Shown here: in pieces, positions 21,691 through 34,647 of the stretch
Layout: each line of letters begins with the position of its first letter
Position numbering within the stretch: the stretch's first letter is position 1
DNA from: Cannabis sativa
Lineage: Eukaryota > Streptophyta > Magnoliopsida > Rosales > Cannabaceae
Length of the DNA: 64,000 nt
Direction of reading: 5' to 3'
NCBI RefSeq assembly: GCF_029168945.1
Contig: NC_083603.1
Location: 15,748,001 to 15,812,000 of the forward strand
The notes under the pieces: model-generated
The model's database searches: none
What the model saw: only the letters and a program-made list of their open reading frames with translations
Told to the model about the DNA's origin: nothing
Position numbers and translations under genes: made by a program

Positions 21691-24326
21691 CATATGATCC
21701 ATAATTCTTTTGGTGATAATAGATCTCATAAGATTATTGTTATCCCTTTTAAAATATCACCATATATAATCTTTGATCATATATTTTCTATAACTCTTCC
21801 AGAGTATGTATGGACTTCTAAATTATAGATGAGGGGTTCGTGGAACATTAATCTTTATCCAACTAATTGTATCATTCATGTGTATATACAATCTTGTTCA
21901 TACTAAAATTTAACATTTCAAGTAGATATGAACATAACACATTAATGATAATATAAATTTTCGTTTGTAACAATGATGGTACTCAAAGACCATATATTTG
22001 TTCCATCTTGTTGTATGATCTTAATTTCCATATCAAATGATCATATATCTATAATTCTTAATACATATGAAGTACTTCAGGACTTCAATACTAATGAACA
22101 AACTTTATACATTTAATATTTCTCGATATACAAAAGAAATAAAAGTTTGTTTTGCAATTAATCAAAAACTCTTCAAGAGTCTATCACAACGTATAATTTA
22201 CGTATTTATACTGCATAGACAACCATACGTATTTTTCAAACAATAATTTACTTACATGTCTTTATTTCATACAAAGATCTTTGTCATATAGTGCGCGCGA
22301 CTTAGAATTTATATCACTTAAGACATGTACTAAATTCTTCTAGAATTTTTAGATAAGGCTTATTTCAAATTCTCACTATATTAGGAGCTCCAAATAAATA
22401 ATCTTTTGTTGCAACATTTATGTGACGCTTATAAATCCTCATAAAATATATTCCAGGCTATAATCAAATCATGATTATATTTTCTCAATATTTAAGCCTT
22501 ACTTCAATCAATCTCATGTCTATGCAAACTTTGTACAACAATTCATTATGTACAAATACATATATGCAAATTTCTCATTAGAAATATTTATTTGCACACC
22601 CTACAGGTCTTACTTCACTTTATGCGAGTAAACTTGCCTGGACTGCGTCATAATATTTTGGCCAAAAATCAAAATGTGTGTCGATAATTCTCGACAAATC
22701 TAATACAATGATCCTTGCTATCTCATGTTAGTTTATTGCATATGCAAACATTCAACATCTATTGTCGACAAAAATTTCATTATATGATAATTTTCTCCCA
22801 TATTGACACAACTTATAGAGATCTCTTTAAATTACATATTTTTCAAATATGTTTATCATTTATAGGTACCTATATAGAATCACTTCAGGGATTCAATTAT
22901 GATCAAATGTGTTATGTCTAACTTCTTTTGGGAGTCTCTTCGAGTACCGTTTTCATCACGGTTATCATTTTAATACTTTATAACATTAAGGTATCTCCAT
23001 GAGTACCTCTAGATTTAACAGCTTCAGGGTAAATCAAATGAACATTTACTAATAATTTCTACATTGTTCATTTACGCTTCAGGCGTTTTCAATTCATTCT
23101 AACTCAACTTTGAATAATATTGATTTGCAGTTGGTATATATCATTTTGAACTATATTGTTCTTATATACTTTGTGCAAGGATCATTTTCAAAAATTATCA
23201 TCGATCCCAACTGCTTCTCTCCACCTGATCGAGATAATTTTTAAAAATTGTGATATCTAATAATATTAATATACCTGTAGGGATTTCAGTATATCACAAT
23301 GAATCAATATTTATTTAAACTCATATATACTATATGACATTGAACTTCAGGTTCAATAAACTTCAATTTCAAGTTCAATCCTTATGAACTTAATTCAATT
23401 CTAAGAATGAGTCATACGTGTATAATTAGAAATACATAAATTTACACATTTTGTAAATGCATGATCATATAATCTTATCACATCGATAAGAAACTATGCA
23501 ATAAAAATCTAACAATGGCTCAAGATTGTTAAAGAAATATAATTTAAATATTTTTTATGTACAAATATATGCACATTCTTCTTTTGAGCCTTATAAATTA
23601 ACAATGAAAAATGACACCTCGTGTGGAACAAACGATGGCTGTCACAAAAATAAAAAAAGACATGTCATTTGGGTTCTTCTTCAACCTCCAACCAGGTCAA
23701 ATTTGACCCATTTTCAGCCACGTGGGTCCAATGGACCTGACCCAAACCCGATCGGAATTTTTCATTCCGACGACCAAAATAGCCCAAATCAATTCTAAAT
23801 GAATTTAAATGCACAAATTAAGACATTCAAAGATATTTCATGCATTGAAAAAATACGTAAAACAAAGACTTTAAAATTACCAAAAAATTTTAGGTCCGAA
23901 TGAATTTCCCAAATTTTTTTTGAGATTACTTTGTTTTTCGGAAGAGTTTTTCATGCTTAAAACGATCTATAATATTATATGAATGTATTGAAGCATATAG
24001 ATATAAAAATAAACATAAAAAAAAAACTCAAATTAGAACAAATAAACCGAAAACTAAACTGTTCATGTTTATATATACACCCATATAATGTGTATACCGC
24101 ATAAAAATATTATAAATATATGAAAAAGAGTATTAAAAAAATTATCATGCAATATCATATAATCAATGTATAATATATATAAATATATTAAATGAAATAT
24201 ATATATATACAAATAATCGTGATTATTAAAATATGAAAATATATATATATAAAACATATAAATGAAGAACACCGTATACGTATATATATGAACAAAATTC
24301 AAATAAAAATAAGATAGAGATAAAAA
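21691..24326 (-). other. Decayed internal/leader region of a minus-strand Copia element (copy A)
   Basis: No ORF of significance. The part nearest the LTR (about 23690-24326) resembles 63670-64000 in order and motifs (ccgatcggaattttt...ccgacga; aggtccgaatgaatt; acgatctataatattatatgaat), placing it as the leader between primer site and gag. The rest is AT-rich with the recurring motif cttcagg (22076, 22886, 23022, 23080, 23348). Confidence 0.5.
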
Positions 24327-24812
24327 CCGCTCTGATACTAATTATTAGACTATAATATAATATGAACAAGAAAACATTTATAAACGATATGTAATGTAGA
24401 ATAAACTGTAAACATATCAAAATTGTATATGTAATGAAAGGATCAAAATAGCTCCAGCCATTAATATTTGAACTTCAATCATTGCGATAGCTTTGGTATG
24501 GGAAATTGAGCTTCTTCGCTCTCTCAACTCTCTTTTAGATAGAATTTTGATGAATAGAATAGAATGAGTGAAGAGCTAGGGGACCGAGACCCTATATTTA
24601 TAGGTGAGATACTCTATCAGTATCTGCGCCACATTAATTGTCAGAATATATTGACAATTAATTGAGGAAATCAAATCGGGTAATGAATATTGAAATCTGA
24701 TCATATATAGAATATTACGTAATTAATTTTGTCCAAATTCAATAAAAATTAATTATTCATTTATCATAAAATCAATTCTTTATTTTATTTCATAATTAAA
24801 AATATTCCAATA
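24327..24812 (-). repeat. 5' LTR of Copia copy A with adjacent primer-binding site
   Basis: On the minus strand the primer site TAGTATCAGAGCGG (24340-24327) lies two bases from the LTR end at 24343, matching the plant initiator-Met primer type. The LTR runs to about 24812 and is homologous to 57954-58470 (shared ggaccgagaccctatatt, ttataggtgagatact, gtatctgcgccacattaatt). The complement of ctatatttatag near 24590-24602 is a likely TATA box. Confidence 0.75.
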
Positions 24813-24825
24813 TTCATTAGATATG

Positions 24826-24960
24826 CTCTAAGATGCAAATAAGAAAAGAATTGCTAAGGGGCATTGCCAAGCACTATAAGAAGCCACATGAGAGAAGCCA
24901 CATGAGAATGCGGTTGGAACCATAAGGTCCCTAATACAATAATAACAATGTTCAAATAAA
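24826..24960 (+). repeat. Dispersed repeat, copy 2 (partner at 4553-4700)
   Basis: Colinear with 4553-4700 and lies directly outside the Copia A LTR. It contains a short tandem duplication of agaagccacatgaga (24870-24900) absent from copy 1. Confidence 0.55.
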
Positions 24961-25204
24961 AATAGTAAGAGCATTTGTGATGATGTTAGACACTATTATA
25001 CAATAATAAGCAAGCTTGGTGAAAATTGTTATGTAGCATGTCTTGAATTTTTTTTTCTTAAATATTTACTTGAAATGATTTAGACTATATATATTGGGTG
25101 AAAACTAAACTCAGCTAATAGCTCTAAAATAATCTCTCTTAAAAAAATTATTGTACATGTTATAATTAGTTGATTTTTTTTTTTTTTGGAAAGGTGAATT
25201 ATCA
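24961..25204. other. Short spacer, nothing recognised
   Basis: AT-rich with a T run (25172-25188) that abuts a truncated LTR. Confidence 0.4.
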
Positions 25205-26053
25205 GCCCAATACTTACATTTTAAGAATATGGTAGTGCAATTGAGAGGAAGCGCTAATCCTAGATATGAAATCTATAGCTTCTATAACTATTAGAAGTAA
25301 AATGATGATTTCGTTCGAGCTTGGCTTAACGCGACAAACGATGGAGTGCTCATTTCAGTAATTATATTAGTTTACTGAAATATTATTTATAAGTAGCTAA
25401 GTATTTTAAGGATAAATTACATTGAAGGGTACAACGGTAAATTTATCCCTACTCAATGTAATTTATCCATATAATGATAAAATTCCAACTCATGGAATTC
25501 ATAAGGGATTTGGCGATAAGGGCCCATTTTAATTCATTGGATCTTTCTAATCAGCCCATTTAGCTCTAACTCTAAGCCTAACGAATCTTTATAAATCGCA
25601 TAAAAATGAAACCTATTACTTTCTAGATGATGATGACTCTAGACTCTCTTTTGTCTGACAAATCGAATAAAAAAGAAACATATTATTTTCTATCATTATT
25701 TACGAATTCCTCTTAAGATTTCTTCATAGAAATTTGTGCTCCTTGGTTTGAGAATAAGCCCACACATGTCAAAGCAATACCTAGCATAGTGAGGAAGATT
25801 GTATAGTTCAACTGTCAACTGAAGGAGATCCAAGTTCTGATCCTGATCATACTCTACAATAGAAAGGATCAAGGGCTAGAGATCTGAAAAGAATGAGTCA
25901 TTATATTTCGTTGCCACCAATGTAAGGCTTTCTATAACATTATATGTTTTTATTTCATTGTTTTAGGAAATTCAAATTTAGGATTTTAGATTATAGATTA
26001 TAATCAAACATACATGTTAGTAAATCTAGATCTTGGTAAAATACGTTCTAACA
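25205..26053 (+). repeat. 5'-truncated Copia LTR (same family as solo LTRs at 32.8-36.8 kb)
   Basis: Matches the 3' portion of the solo LTR at 32752-34647: ggtagtgcaattgag, gaaatctatagcttctat, then agcaatacctagcatagtgaggaagat, ending tcttggtaaaatacgttctaaca. The 5' part and some internal sequence are missing. It sits directly against Copia reverse-transcriptase coding sequence, as if inserted there before truncation. Confidence 0.7.
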
Positions 26054-27150
26054 GACAGTGGTACATGCAATTTGATAGCTTCATCAGAGAGCAAAAGTAC
26101 ACCCCCAGCTAATATGACCATTATGTATACTTTTGGAAAATCTAAGATGGTACCTTCATTTATTTGCTCTTATATGTTGATGATATGTTAATTGCATCTA
26201 AGAGCAAGGTGGAGATTTTCATGCTAAAAACTCATTTAAGTTCAGAATTTGAAATGAAAGATCTTGCAGAAGCTAAGAAAATTCTTGCGACTGAGATCAC
26301 AAGAAAATTAGTTGCAAGTAAAGTCTGTCTGACACAGACTCAGTATCTAAAGAAAGTATTGCAAAGGTTTGACAGGAATGAGAAGACTAAACCTATCATT
26401 ACATCACTTGAACCTCATTTTAAGTTGAGTGCAAAGATGTCACCTAGCACCGCCAATGAGAAGAAGCAAATGGAGTGTATTCCATATGCAAATGTTGTTG
26501 GTGCCTTAATGTATGCAATGGTATGCATAAGACCTGATATTTCGCATGCTGTCAATATGTTAAGTCACTACACGCACAATCCCGGTAAAAGTCACTGGCA
26601 AGTAGTGAAGTGGATTCTACGATATATCTATGGTACTGTATATATTTGTTTGAAGTTTAAGAGAGAGAAGACTGATGGTAATCATTTTGTAAAATATGTT
26701 GATTTTGACTACACTAGAGATCTGGATAAGCATTAATCAACTACTGGTTATGTGTTCACAATGGCAAGTGGACTAATTTGCTGGAGATTAACTTTGCAGT
26801 CAACAGTAGCTTTGTCTACCCCATAGGCAAAATATATGGATGTAAGAGAAGCATTCAAAGAAGCTATACGGATTCGCTGGTTGACTAAGGATTTGGGTAT
26901 TATTCAGAAGAACGTGGAAGTTTCCTACAATAGTCAAGGTGCCATTTGTTTGGCAAAGAACCAAGTCCATCATGGTCGCACTAAGCACATCGATGTTCAA
27001 TTTTATTTTGTTTGTGAAATCATTGATGAAGGGAATAATATTCTTTAGAAAGTCAGAACTGCAGATAACCCTACAAATATGCTTACAAAAGTGGTTACAG
27101 GGATCAAGTTTCAACACTGCTTGAACTTGATCAACATCTCTCGGACTTAG
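26054..27150 (+). pseudogene. Copia reverse transcriptase / RNase H remnant (Copia D)
   Basis: Begins in the RT palm (RQWYMQFDSFI; LLYVDDMLIASKSK with the catalytic YVDD) and runs through FEMKDLAEAKKIL, YANVVGALMYAMVCIRPDI and the HYTHNPGKSHWQVVKWILRY stretch. It then meets a stop at 26736 and continues in the same reading into RNase H (STTGYVFTMASGLICW, EAFKEAIRIRWL, GAICLAKN...RTKHIDVQFYFV, NPTNMLTK). Several stops and a lost RNase H catalytic context mark it as dead. Gag, protease, integrase and early RT are missing; the upstream side is a truncated LTR. Confidence 0.88.
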
Positions 27151-27211
27151 AGCGCCTAGGGCACATGTGGAGGAAGCATTTTTAGTTTTGGTTTTTTTGC
27201 CAAGGTGGAGT

Positions 27212-27781
27212 TGGTTGGGTTTGGCTCAAAAGTCAACTTGTCTTGGAGTTGCAAAGTTATGGTTACACATTGAAGAGTCAACTTGTCTTGGAGTCGCAAA
27301 GATATGGTTCAACTTTCAAAAGTTTTGGGACTTGTTATATTCCACATCTATCAAGAAGCATGCTCTCTCATTTATTAAATATTGTTGGAAGATGAGCTAC
27401 CTCATTTATTACATATGGGTGGTAGTTGAAGTTTTCCTTCTGTAAATATGGAGCTTTTAGAAGAGCATTCAAAATTCAAAAGAGGCATCTCAATGAAAAG
27501 AAACATTTCGGGTATAACTTTGTATAATCAGGTTCATTAAAAAATGTGAGAGAGAGAGAGAGAGAGCATGTGTATATCAAAACTTTGGGAAACACCTGAG
27601 AGATATTATTTATAGGAAATCTATATCTGTATTCTGTATATTTCCTACTCAAATTAATAATATCAGTTGCATCTTGTGGAGTAGGTAAATTACTAAACCA
27701 CATAATTTTATGTGTTTTTGTTTGCCGCTTTGATATATATTTATTGTTATCTTTCGCTATTTATTACTTCCGCGAACAACA
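27212..27781 (+). repeat. 3' LTR of Copia D
   Basis: Follows the polypurine tract CCAAGGTGGAG (27200-27210), starts tggttgggtttggctc and ends cgcgaacaaca. It contains an internal direct duplication of gtcaacttgtcttggagt (27231 and 27279) and a (GA)n microsatellite at 27548-27566. The matching 5' LTR is not in the window. Confidence 0.75.
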
Positions 27782-28183
27782 GATATATACAACAAAAATA
27801 TTGTTTGGAATAAACTGAAAATATAAACGATAAAATTGCACATAAATTAAACAACAACTGTAAAAAAAAAATTACACATAAAAGCAACAAAAAAATAATT
27901 ATAAAACAACTATAGAACACCTAAACAACAACATAAAAATAACTATAAAATAACAAAAATACAATTATAAATTAACAGAAAAATAACAAAATATCAATCT
28001 GTTAAAATATGTAAATCATTCATAAATTAACTCTGAATAAACTACAAAAATTCAAAAAAAAAAATGTATTACTTTTATTAATCATATGAAAGATAGAAAA
28101 CTATAGGAGGAGTGCTTTTAATTTTTTTTGTAAGAGAGAGAAAGAGTGTTAAAAAACGAGATATAAAAATGTACACATTATGT
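27782..28183. other. AT-rich spacer with recurring aacaacta motifs
   Basis: The motif aaacaac is repeated (27851-27960), resembling the intron of the MULE gene at 1070-1320. It could be a MULE remnant, but no ends or coding sequence are visible. Confidence 0.3.
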
Positions 28184-28720
28184 ATATAGAGGAAGTTTCA
28201 ATGGTTACATCAAATATGTAACCACGGTGGTTATATTTATTTTAGTTGTTGGATCATTGTTAAGCGATTGCGATTAATTTAAAAATTAAATAAAAATAAT
28301 TAATAAATTACCTATAACCTGATACTAGCCTGATTTTATTAATTTTTTTTTTTATGATAAAAAATAAAAAAATATTTGTAAAGATTAGTTGTGGAAGATG
28401 TCTTATTAAATATTTTAATTAGAAAATTAATTTATTAAAAGTATATAATTAATTATAATTATTTTGAGTTTAAAAATAGAATATTTACCTGTTAGTAGCT
28501 TATTTAGCTGGCCATATAAAAATGTAACCATCATAATTACATTTTTAATTTAACCATTGGATTTTTTTTTTTTATTTAAGCGTTTATATATTACAACATG
28601 TTTTACCTGGGACTCGAACCCAGGACCTCCAACACTCACACACCCACCTATGGCCACTTGAGCTAGCCCCAAGTGGTTAATTTAACCATTGGATAGTAAC
28701 TCATATATATATATACAAAA
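28184..28720. mobile_element. MITE with terminal inverted repeats, interrupted by a SINE
   Basis: The left arm (28184-28260: gtatatagaggaag, tcaatggttacatc, tgtaaccacggtggtta) is the imperfect inverted complement of the right arm (28505-28562 plus 28695-28720: tgtaaccatcataattaca, taaccattgga, gtatatata). The centre is AT-rich without an ORF. The right arm is split at 28563-28676. Confidence 0.65.
28563..28676 (-). mobile_element. tRNA-derived SINE (Au-like), 114 bp
   Basis: On the minus strand it starts CCACTTGGGGC, has an RNA polymerase III A box TAGCTCAAGTGG (28665-28654) and B box GGTTCGAGTCC (28620-28610), and ends in an A-rich tail (28576-28563). A perfect 18-bp TSD, ttaatttaaccattggat, lies at 28545-28562 and 28677-28694, the hallmark of target-primed retrotransposition. 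The tail region does not fold as a complete tRNA, so this is a SINE and not a tRNA gene. Confidence 0.9.
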
Positions 28721-28965
28721 ATAAAAATAAAAATAGCATGAGAAAAAAAATATAGAGAGAGAGTTGGAAAAAAATAAAAAAGGAAAATATAGAGAAAAAA
28801 TATAAAGATAAAAAAGTAAACTATTTATTTAAAAATTGTCAAAGCTGACTAAAAATATAAAGAAGAGTTTTTTTTTTTTTTTTTTTTAGAAAACTTCAAT
28901 AAGTAAACAAGTAAAAAATTAAGTAGCAAAAGTATAAATGTAAAACTTTCTTTGTCAAAATATAA

Positions 28966-29086
28966 AGGATAAATACCATTTTAGACCATGTGTTTTGCAT
29001 AAGTTACCAATTGAACCCTCTGTTTTGTTAAATGATAAAATTGACCATATATTTTCTAAAATGGTAAAAATAGGACCTTGAGCTCA
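28966..29086. mobile_element. Half of a MITE (family of 4703-5072), cut by the CACTA insertion
   Basis: Reads ataaataccattttagacc ... ttttgttaaatgataaaat ... aataggaccttgagct, matching one arm of the 4703-5072 element. The other arm is not found downstream, and the CACTA terminus begins at its inner edge. Confidence 0.65.
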
Positions 29087-30838
29087 CACTACAAGAAAAT
29101 TATTAAATACCAACAGAATTAATACCGGCGGAGCCAAACCGCCGGTATTAATTCGGTTATTGCCGGCGAAAAAAGTAATCTGCCTGTATTACTTCTCAAA
29201 AATTAAAAAAAAAATTAATATTTCATAAATTATATTAATACCGGTGGATATGAAGTATTACCGGCGGAATAACCGCCTTTAATACCTTGGGCATGAATTC
29301 AATCACCCAAAATTAAAAAGACTAATATTGGCGGATTATTAGAGGCGGAATCAGCCGGTATTAGTAAGGGATTCTGCCTGTTTTTTATTACCGACGGAAC
29401 CCCAATTAATATCGGCGGGTCCTGCCGGTAATAAAACACTATAAAAGCCCCCCTTCACTCTGAAAACATTTTTCATTTCCCCAATTTTTTTCCCCACCCG
29501 ATCACCTCCCATCCCCATCGTCCCTTTCTCTTCTACTCCTCTATCTCCAGCCATTTCACCATATTTTTTTAGCATTGCACTACTGTCAACCTCCATTCCA
29601 CCACCATTGCGTACAACAGATAATGTTTTCGCTAATATAATTTTTTTTTGTTTCTTTTCCTTTGTTTTAATTTTTTTTTGTCCTTGGTTTAAGTATTGGG
29701 TGCAATACACCGGCTGCGACACTACCGAGAATTTAGAACGCTGAAGGAGGAACCAAAACTTCTACCAAACATTAAGAGGTTGATTTTTTAAGTTTTATTA
29801 ATTTTGTTTTGTCTTTAGAATTTTTTTGTAATTGGTATATTAATTTGTATATATGTGTATGGTTAACAGTGTAAGTTATAAGTTGTAAGTTATAAGTGTA
29901 TAATTTTGTTTATATATATATTATAAGTATATATATGTGTTGTATATTTATATATAATATATATACAATGTATATAATATTTTATATGTCTAAATATGTG
30001 AAAGTTTTGATTTTAATATTTTATTTGTAATAATATATGTATATATTATGTAATAGTATTTATAATTTACAGGGTTAATTATTTAATTTTGTTAAAAATT
30101 ATTATGTTATTAATTTCTTAAATTTTTTTACAATAGGTACAAAATTATAAAATTTTTTATATAATTGATTATTTAATTATTTTTAAAAAATTTAGTAAAA
30201 AAATTAGAATAAAATTATATTAAGTTTTGAAAAAATTAATTATAATTAAAATATTTTTTAACAATAATTATATAAATGTAAATATATTTAAATGATTTTT
30301 ATCTATATAAAAAATAATAATAAAAAAAATATTTTCATGTAAATAATTCAATAAGATTTTAGAATCTAAACTATAATTATTTTAATAATAAATATTTAAG
30401 TTAGGAAAAAAAATTTATAAAATAATTACTTAATAATTAAATATAAAAAATTAATTAAATAATAAAATTATAATTTATAAATAATTGAAAATTGAATATT
30501 AACAATAATAATTTAATTTTTATGAATAAAAAAATTTAATAAATGAGAAATTTATTGAAATAATTACTTTAAAAATAAAAAAGTATTTTCATGTAAAGAA
30601 TTAAATAATTTTTAAGAATTAATATAGGAAAATATTTATAAATAATATTTCTTTAAAAATTAAAAATAAAAAAGACATCTAATAAATTAATAATATAATA
30701 ATATATAATTAATTAAATAATGAATGTTAATAATATAATAATTTATAAATAATTTTGTAATTAATGTTAAAATAATAATATAATTTTTTTTGAAAAATAA
30801 AATTTTAATATAGTTAAAAATAAAAGTAATAATATTAT
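29087..30838 (+). mobile_element. CACTA (En/Spm) element, left terminal part
   Basis: Begins with the canonical CACTACAAGAAAA terminus at 29087. The next 350 bp carry many direct and inverted copies of an (a)ataccggcgg motif (29125, 29144, 29231, 29262, 29366, 29412 and others), the subterminal repeats bound by TNPA-type proteins in this superfamily. A TATAAAAG box at 29440-29447 is placed to drive the transposase gene. After a possible leader to about 29780 the sequence is an extremely AT-rich intron-like stretch to the Tat insertion. The transposase remnant resumes at 38304. The right terminus (TTTTCTTGTAGTG) was not found. Confidence 0.8.
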
Positions 30839-30843
30839 AACTT

Positions 30844-30993
30844 TGTTATACCCAAAGTTTGGTAAGCACATTAGAGGAGGACATGTGTCGAGCTGCGAAG
30901 AACTCAAACACACAAACGACAAGTATGTGTAGCATGGAACAACTTGTTGGAAATATAATTTAGAGGGTAGGTTTATAACTTCGTAACCCATGT
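30844..30993 (+). repeat. Truncated 5' LTR of the Tat-like element
   Basis: Near-identical in order to 37233-37370 (gtcgagctg.gaagaactc, aacacacaaacgacaagtatg, ttggaaatataatt), then diverges abruptly after ggtttataact. Confidence 0.8.
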
Positions 30994-32751
30994 CTGCAAA
31001 ACGAGACGAGACGTTACAATCATTATAAAAGACAATTAAAAAGGGGAGGAGTATAAATTTCCTCCTAAGGGATTACCAAAATCACTAAAAGGCGAGTTAT
31101 CATTAGATGAGGGGGTAGAAGGACTATAATATTCGCTAAAATCCCTACAACCTGTAATTTTGAATATATTAAAAGGCTCGAGTGGTTTTAAATCCCAGCT
31201 CGCATCTATGTGACTTGCCCTATCTTCTATGGTACCATGTTGCTCGGCTATACCATAAAATGACTCGTGACAGTTGATCTGGACATGGAATCTAGGGTAC
31301 CAACTATCAAACTTATGAGAAATGCAGTCCACGAGAATGGATTTCCAAGTATAAAAATTAAGACGGGAGTCTTGGAAGGTAACTAATGTATTACACTCAG
31401 CCCTAAGTACAGTAGGTGACCAGCCTCATTAATTACCTCAGAATGCTCCTTCACCGGATTCCCGAGGGGCAGTGCTTTGAAGGTATTGTGCTTGGGCCAG
31501 GCGATCCCAGGCCTGGTCTTCAGGTGGAACAATTATTTGATGCCAAGAAGTATATTTGGGAATCTTGTAATCGCAAGTGCATTCTTTGTCAGCGAGAAGG
31601 CCCGCCGATCGCAAGTTTACTTCGTTCAAAAGGAATTTGCATGATTGAAGACCGTAAGGGAGAGTCATCAAGCGCCTGTGCCTACTAACCATCTTGGGGG
31701 TAGGGGTAGGTCTCGTCATAAGAGCTGTCAAAACAAACAACACATTAGTCAAGTACTTAAAAAAGGAATATTGATGTAAATAAGAAAGAAGAGAACAATC
31801 ACTTACGGAGTTTGCAAAATGTGTTTGTGCCAACGGGGGAGAGACCAGACGTCTAGAAAAAGTCGTCCTTGAAGGAGACTTTATTTGGCAAGTCTACGAT
31901 AATTTTTGGCTGCTAGCGTGAGTGCCAAGATAGAAAAAGCCCCCTCCGGCGTTCTTCCTCGATGGAACGGCTTTAACTGAGTAAAAGATACTCAATTTCT
32001 ACAGGCGTGGGACAACCCCAATTCATAATTTTGTACAAGACTTTCAAGCTAGCAAGAATCCTGTAAGAGACGAGATTCAGCTGGAATGGGGCAACCTCGA
32101 TGTGATTTATGTAATCCTTGAAGTAGTCCTGAAGAGGGAGGATGGCCCCTGCGCAAATATGCTCAAGGCTCCAAGTGCCCATACTAGTTGAACCATTGGT
32201 TCCTGGGTTATTATTGGCAAAGCGTGCAGGGGGATAGCAACTGAATTCACCCTCTCGTACTGACCTAACCTGACATGATTGCCCAAGTGCAATGCCGTAG
32301 GCCTTTAGCATTTTGCCTGTGTAGCCTGAGATAGATCGCACCTTCGATTCTATTAACTAAGCCTCGAAGGTGACGTTGGGATCTTGAGGAGTTTTGGACG
32401 TACGTGGTTTGGGAGGCATAATCTTGAAATCCAAGTCACGTGGTTCAAAAGCAATTGTGACGTTGGGTAAAAACAAAGGCTTTGCCACAGGAATAAAGGA
32501 CACGCTGAATGTTTGGCCAGGCTGCTTCTCGTAAGAATCGGCGTCTGCCTTCGGATATTTCTTGCAAGAAGTGCCTGTGGCGACTAGAAATATCTTCCTT
32601 TTGGGTTCTCACTGTGTGTTCCCTAACCGTAGAATCATTTAACTCTAATTTGGAGGTGGGTTTTGAGGGATTGTATTTATATGGGATGGCCAATTCTATA
32701 GGAAACTCAAACTCTAAGGCTTCTGGATGATAAACTCTTGAACCAGAGTGG

Positions 32752-34647
32752 TGTTGGGTTTTATGCCCTAAATAAAACTCATTTCAATATAATCAGATTT
32801 ACTTATTAATATAGATCAGAAATAACATTTAATGTTGCATGGTTCACATGATTTATTTCATGATTATATGTACATAATGTATGAATTCATCTGAAACCCT
32901 TTTCACATACTTGATCCTGTTTATTGTGCCGTCAACACATTGGAAAGTAAACATGACTATGTGAATAAAATTTCCTAGATTTATCAGACATAGGGTTTTA
33001 CTGATATGATAATCTACAACAGAGTTTACTTGCATTTGGAGAAGTGCTATGTTCTTTCCAGAGCATTGGTTAAAGTAAAGCTCAGGTTGGATGCATGGAG
33101 TATGCATCGGAAGGGACCGATATTGAACTTTGACTTAGATTTAATTAAACTTACCGTAAAATCTATTCAAGTCAATATCACCAAGTTGATCCTAGATCAA
33201 ATGTTCTTAATCCTGTTATGATTAGGCTCAATCTTGAAAGGCTATTCGTGTTCTTTGATTTGTTAGTTAAGCCTACTTTTAGGTCAGGGTGATACGTACA
33301 TTTTGGGAACACGGTAGTGCAATTGAGTGGGAGCGCTATCATAAACATGGAATCTATAGCTTCTATCTGGCGAATAGTAAGCAAAGGATGATCTCCTTCG
33401 AGCTTGACCAAACGAACATAAATGGTGGAGTACTCATTTCACATAAGCTGAAATATAATTTATACTGGGTCAAGTGTTTTAAGGAATAAATGCATTGTAG
33501 GGTGTAACGGTAATTTAATCCCTTTACAGTGTAGATCATTCATATAGAGGATCATTGATCAAATTAGGATTATAACAATGGATAACTAATGATGTGTCTA
33601 TATGGTGGAACATATAGAGCATTCTATATACTGAGAGTGAAATTCTAAGTTCTATGCGTGGATTCAACGAAGAATTAGTAAGTTAGTGAATTTTAGTGCT
33701 AAATTCTTGATCTACTTATTGGAAGCTCGGTTATATAGACTCATGGTCCCCGCACTAGTTGAGATAATATTGCTTGTAAGACTCATGTAATTGGTTTTGA
33801 TTAATCAATTATAATTCTCAATTTAGACTATGTCTATTTGTGAATTTTTCACTAAGTAAGGGCGAAATTGTAAAGAAAGAGTTTATAGGGGCATATTTGT
33901 TAATTATGATACTTTGTATGGTTCAATTAATAAATATGATAAATGAAAATATTATTTAACAATTATTTATAGTTATTAAATAGTTAGAATTGGCATTTAA
34001 ATGGTTGAATTAGAAAATTGGCGTTTTTGAGAAAATCAGATGTAGAAAAGGTAAAACTGCAAAATTGCAAAAAGTGAGGCCCAAATCCACTAGTATAGGG
34101 CCAGCCACTTTTGTAGGAAATTTAAACTGATATTTTCATTATTTTAATGCTAAATAATTCAAACCTAACCCTAGTGGAATGCTATAAATAGATAGTAAAG
34201 GCTTCAGGAAATTTACACTTAAATTTTCTATTTTTCCTTTAGAGAAAAACCTGAGCCATTCTCTCTCCCTATCTTTAGCTGCCACTTCTTCTTTCTCTTC
34301 CCTCTTGAATTTCGAAATCCTTAGTGTATGAGTAGTGCCCACACACAGCAAGTGATACCTCAACCATAGTGAGGAAGATCGTGAAGAAAGACTTTCAGCA
34401 AGAAGGAGTTTCAGCATCAAAGATTCAGAGAAAGAGATCCAGGTTCAGATATTGATAAAGCTCTGCTACAGAAAGGAATCAAGGGCTAGATATCTGAACG
34501 GAAGGAGTCATATTATTCCGCTGCACCCAATGTAAGGTTTCCTAAACTTTAGATGTGTTTATTTCATCGTTTTAGAAAGTTCATATTTAGGGTGTTAATA
34601 AACATACTTGTGAGTAGATCTAAGATCCTGGTAAAATAATTCCAACA
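32752..34647 (+). repeat. Solo LTR 1 (Copia family), plus orientation
   Basis: Starts TGTTGGGTTTTATGCCC and ends ATAATTCCAACA. A perfect 5-bp TSD, AGTGG, lies at 32747-32751 and 34648-34652. No primer-binding site follows the right end, so it is solo. A TATA box, TATAAATA, lies at 34183-34190. ORFs seen inside are incidental. Confidence 0.92.

Noticed and set aside
24069..24420. Minus-strand ORFs of 64-77 codons rich in Tyr, Ile and Phe
   Set aside because: They arise from AT-rich leader and LTR sequence; the composition matches random AT text.
28610..28665. Possible tRNA gene (good A and B boxes)
   Set aside because: There is no foldable acceptor or anticodon arm, it has an A-tail and an 18-bp TSD, so it is a tRNA-derived SINE.
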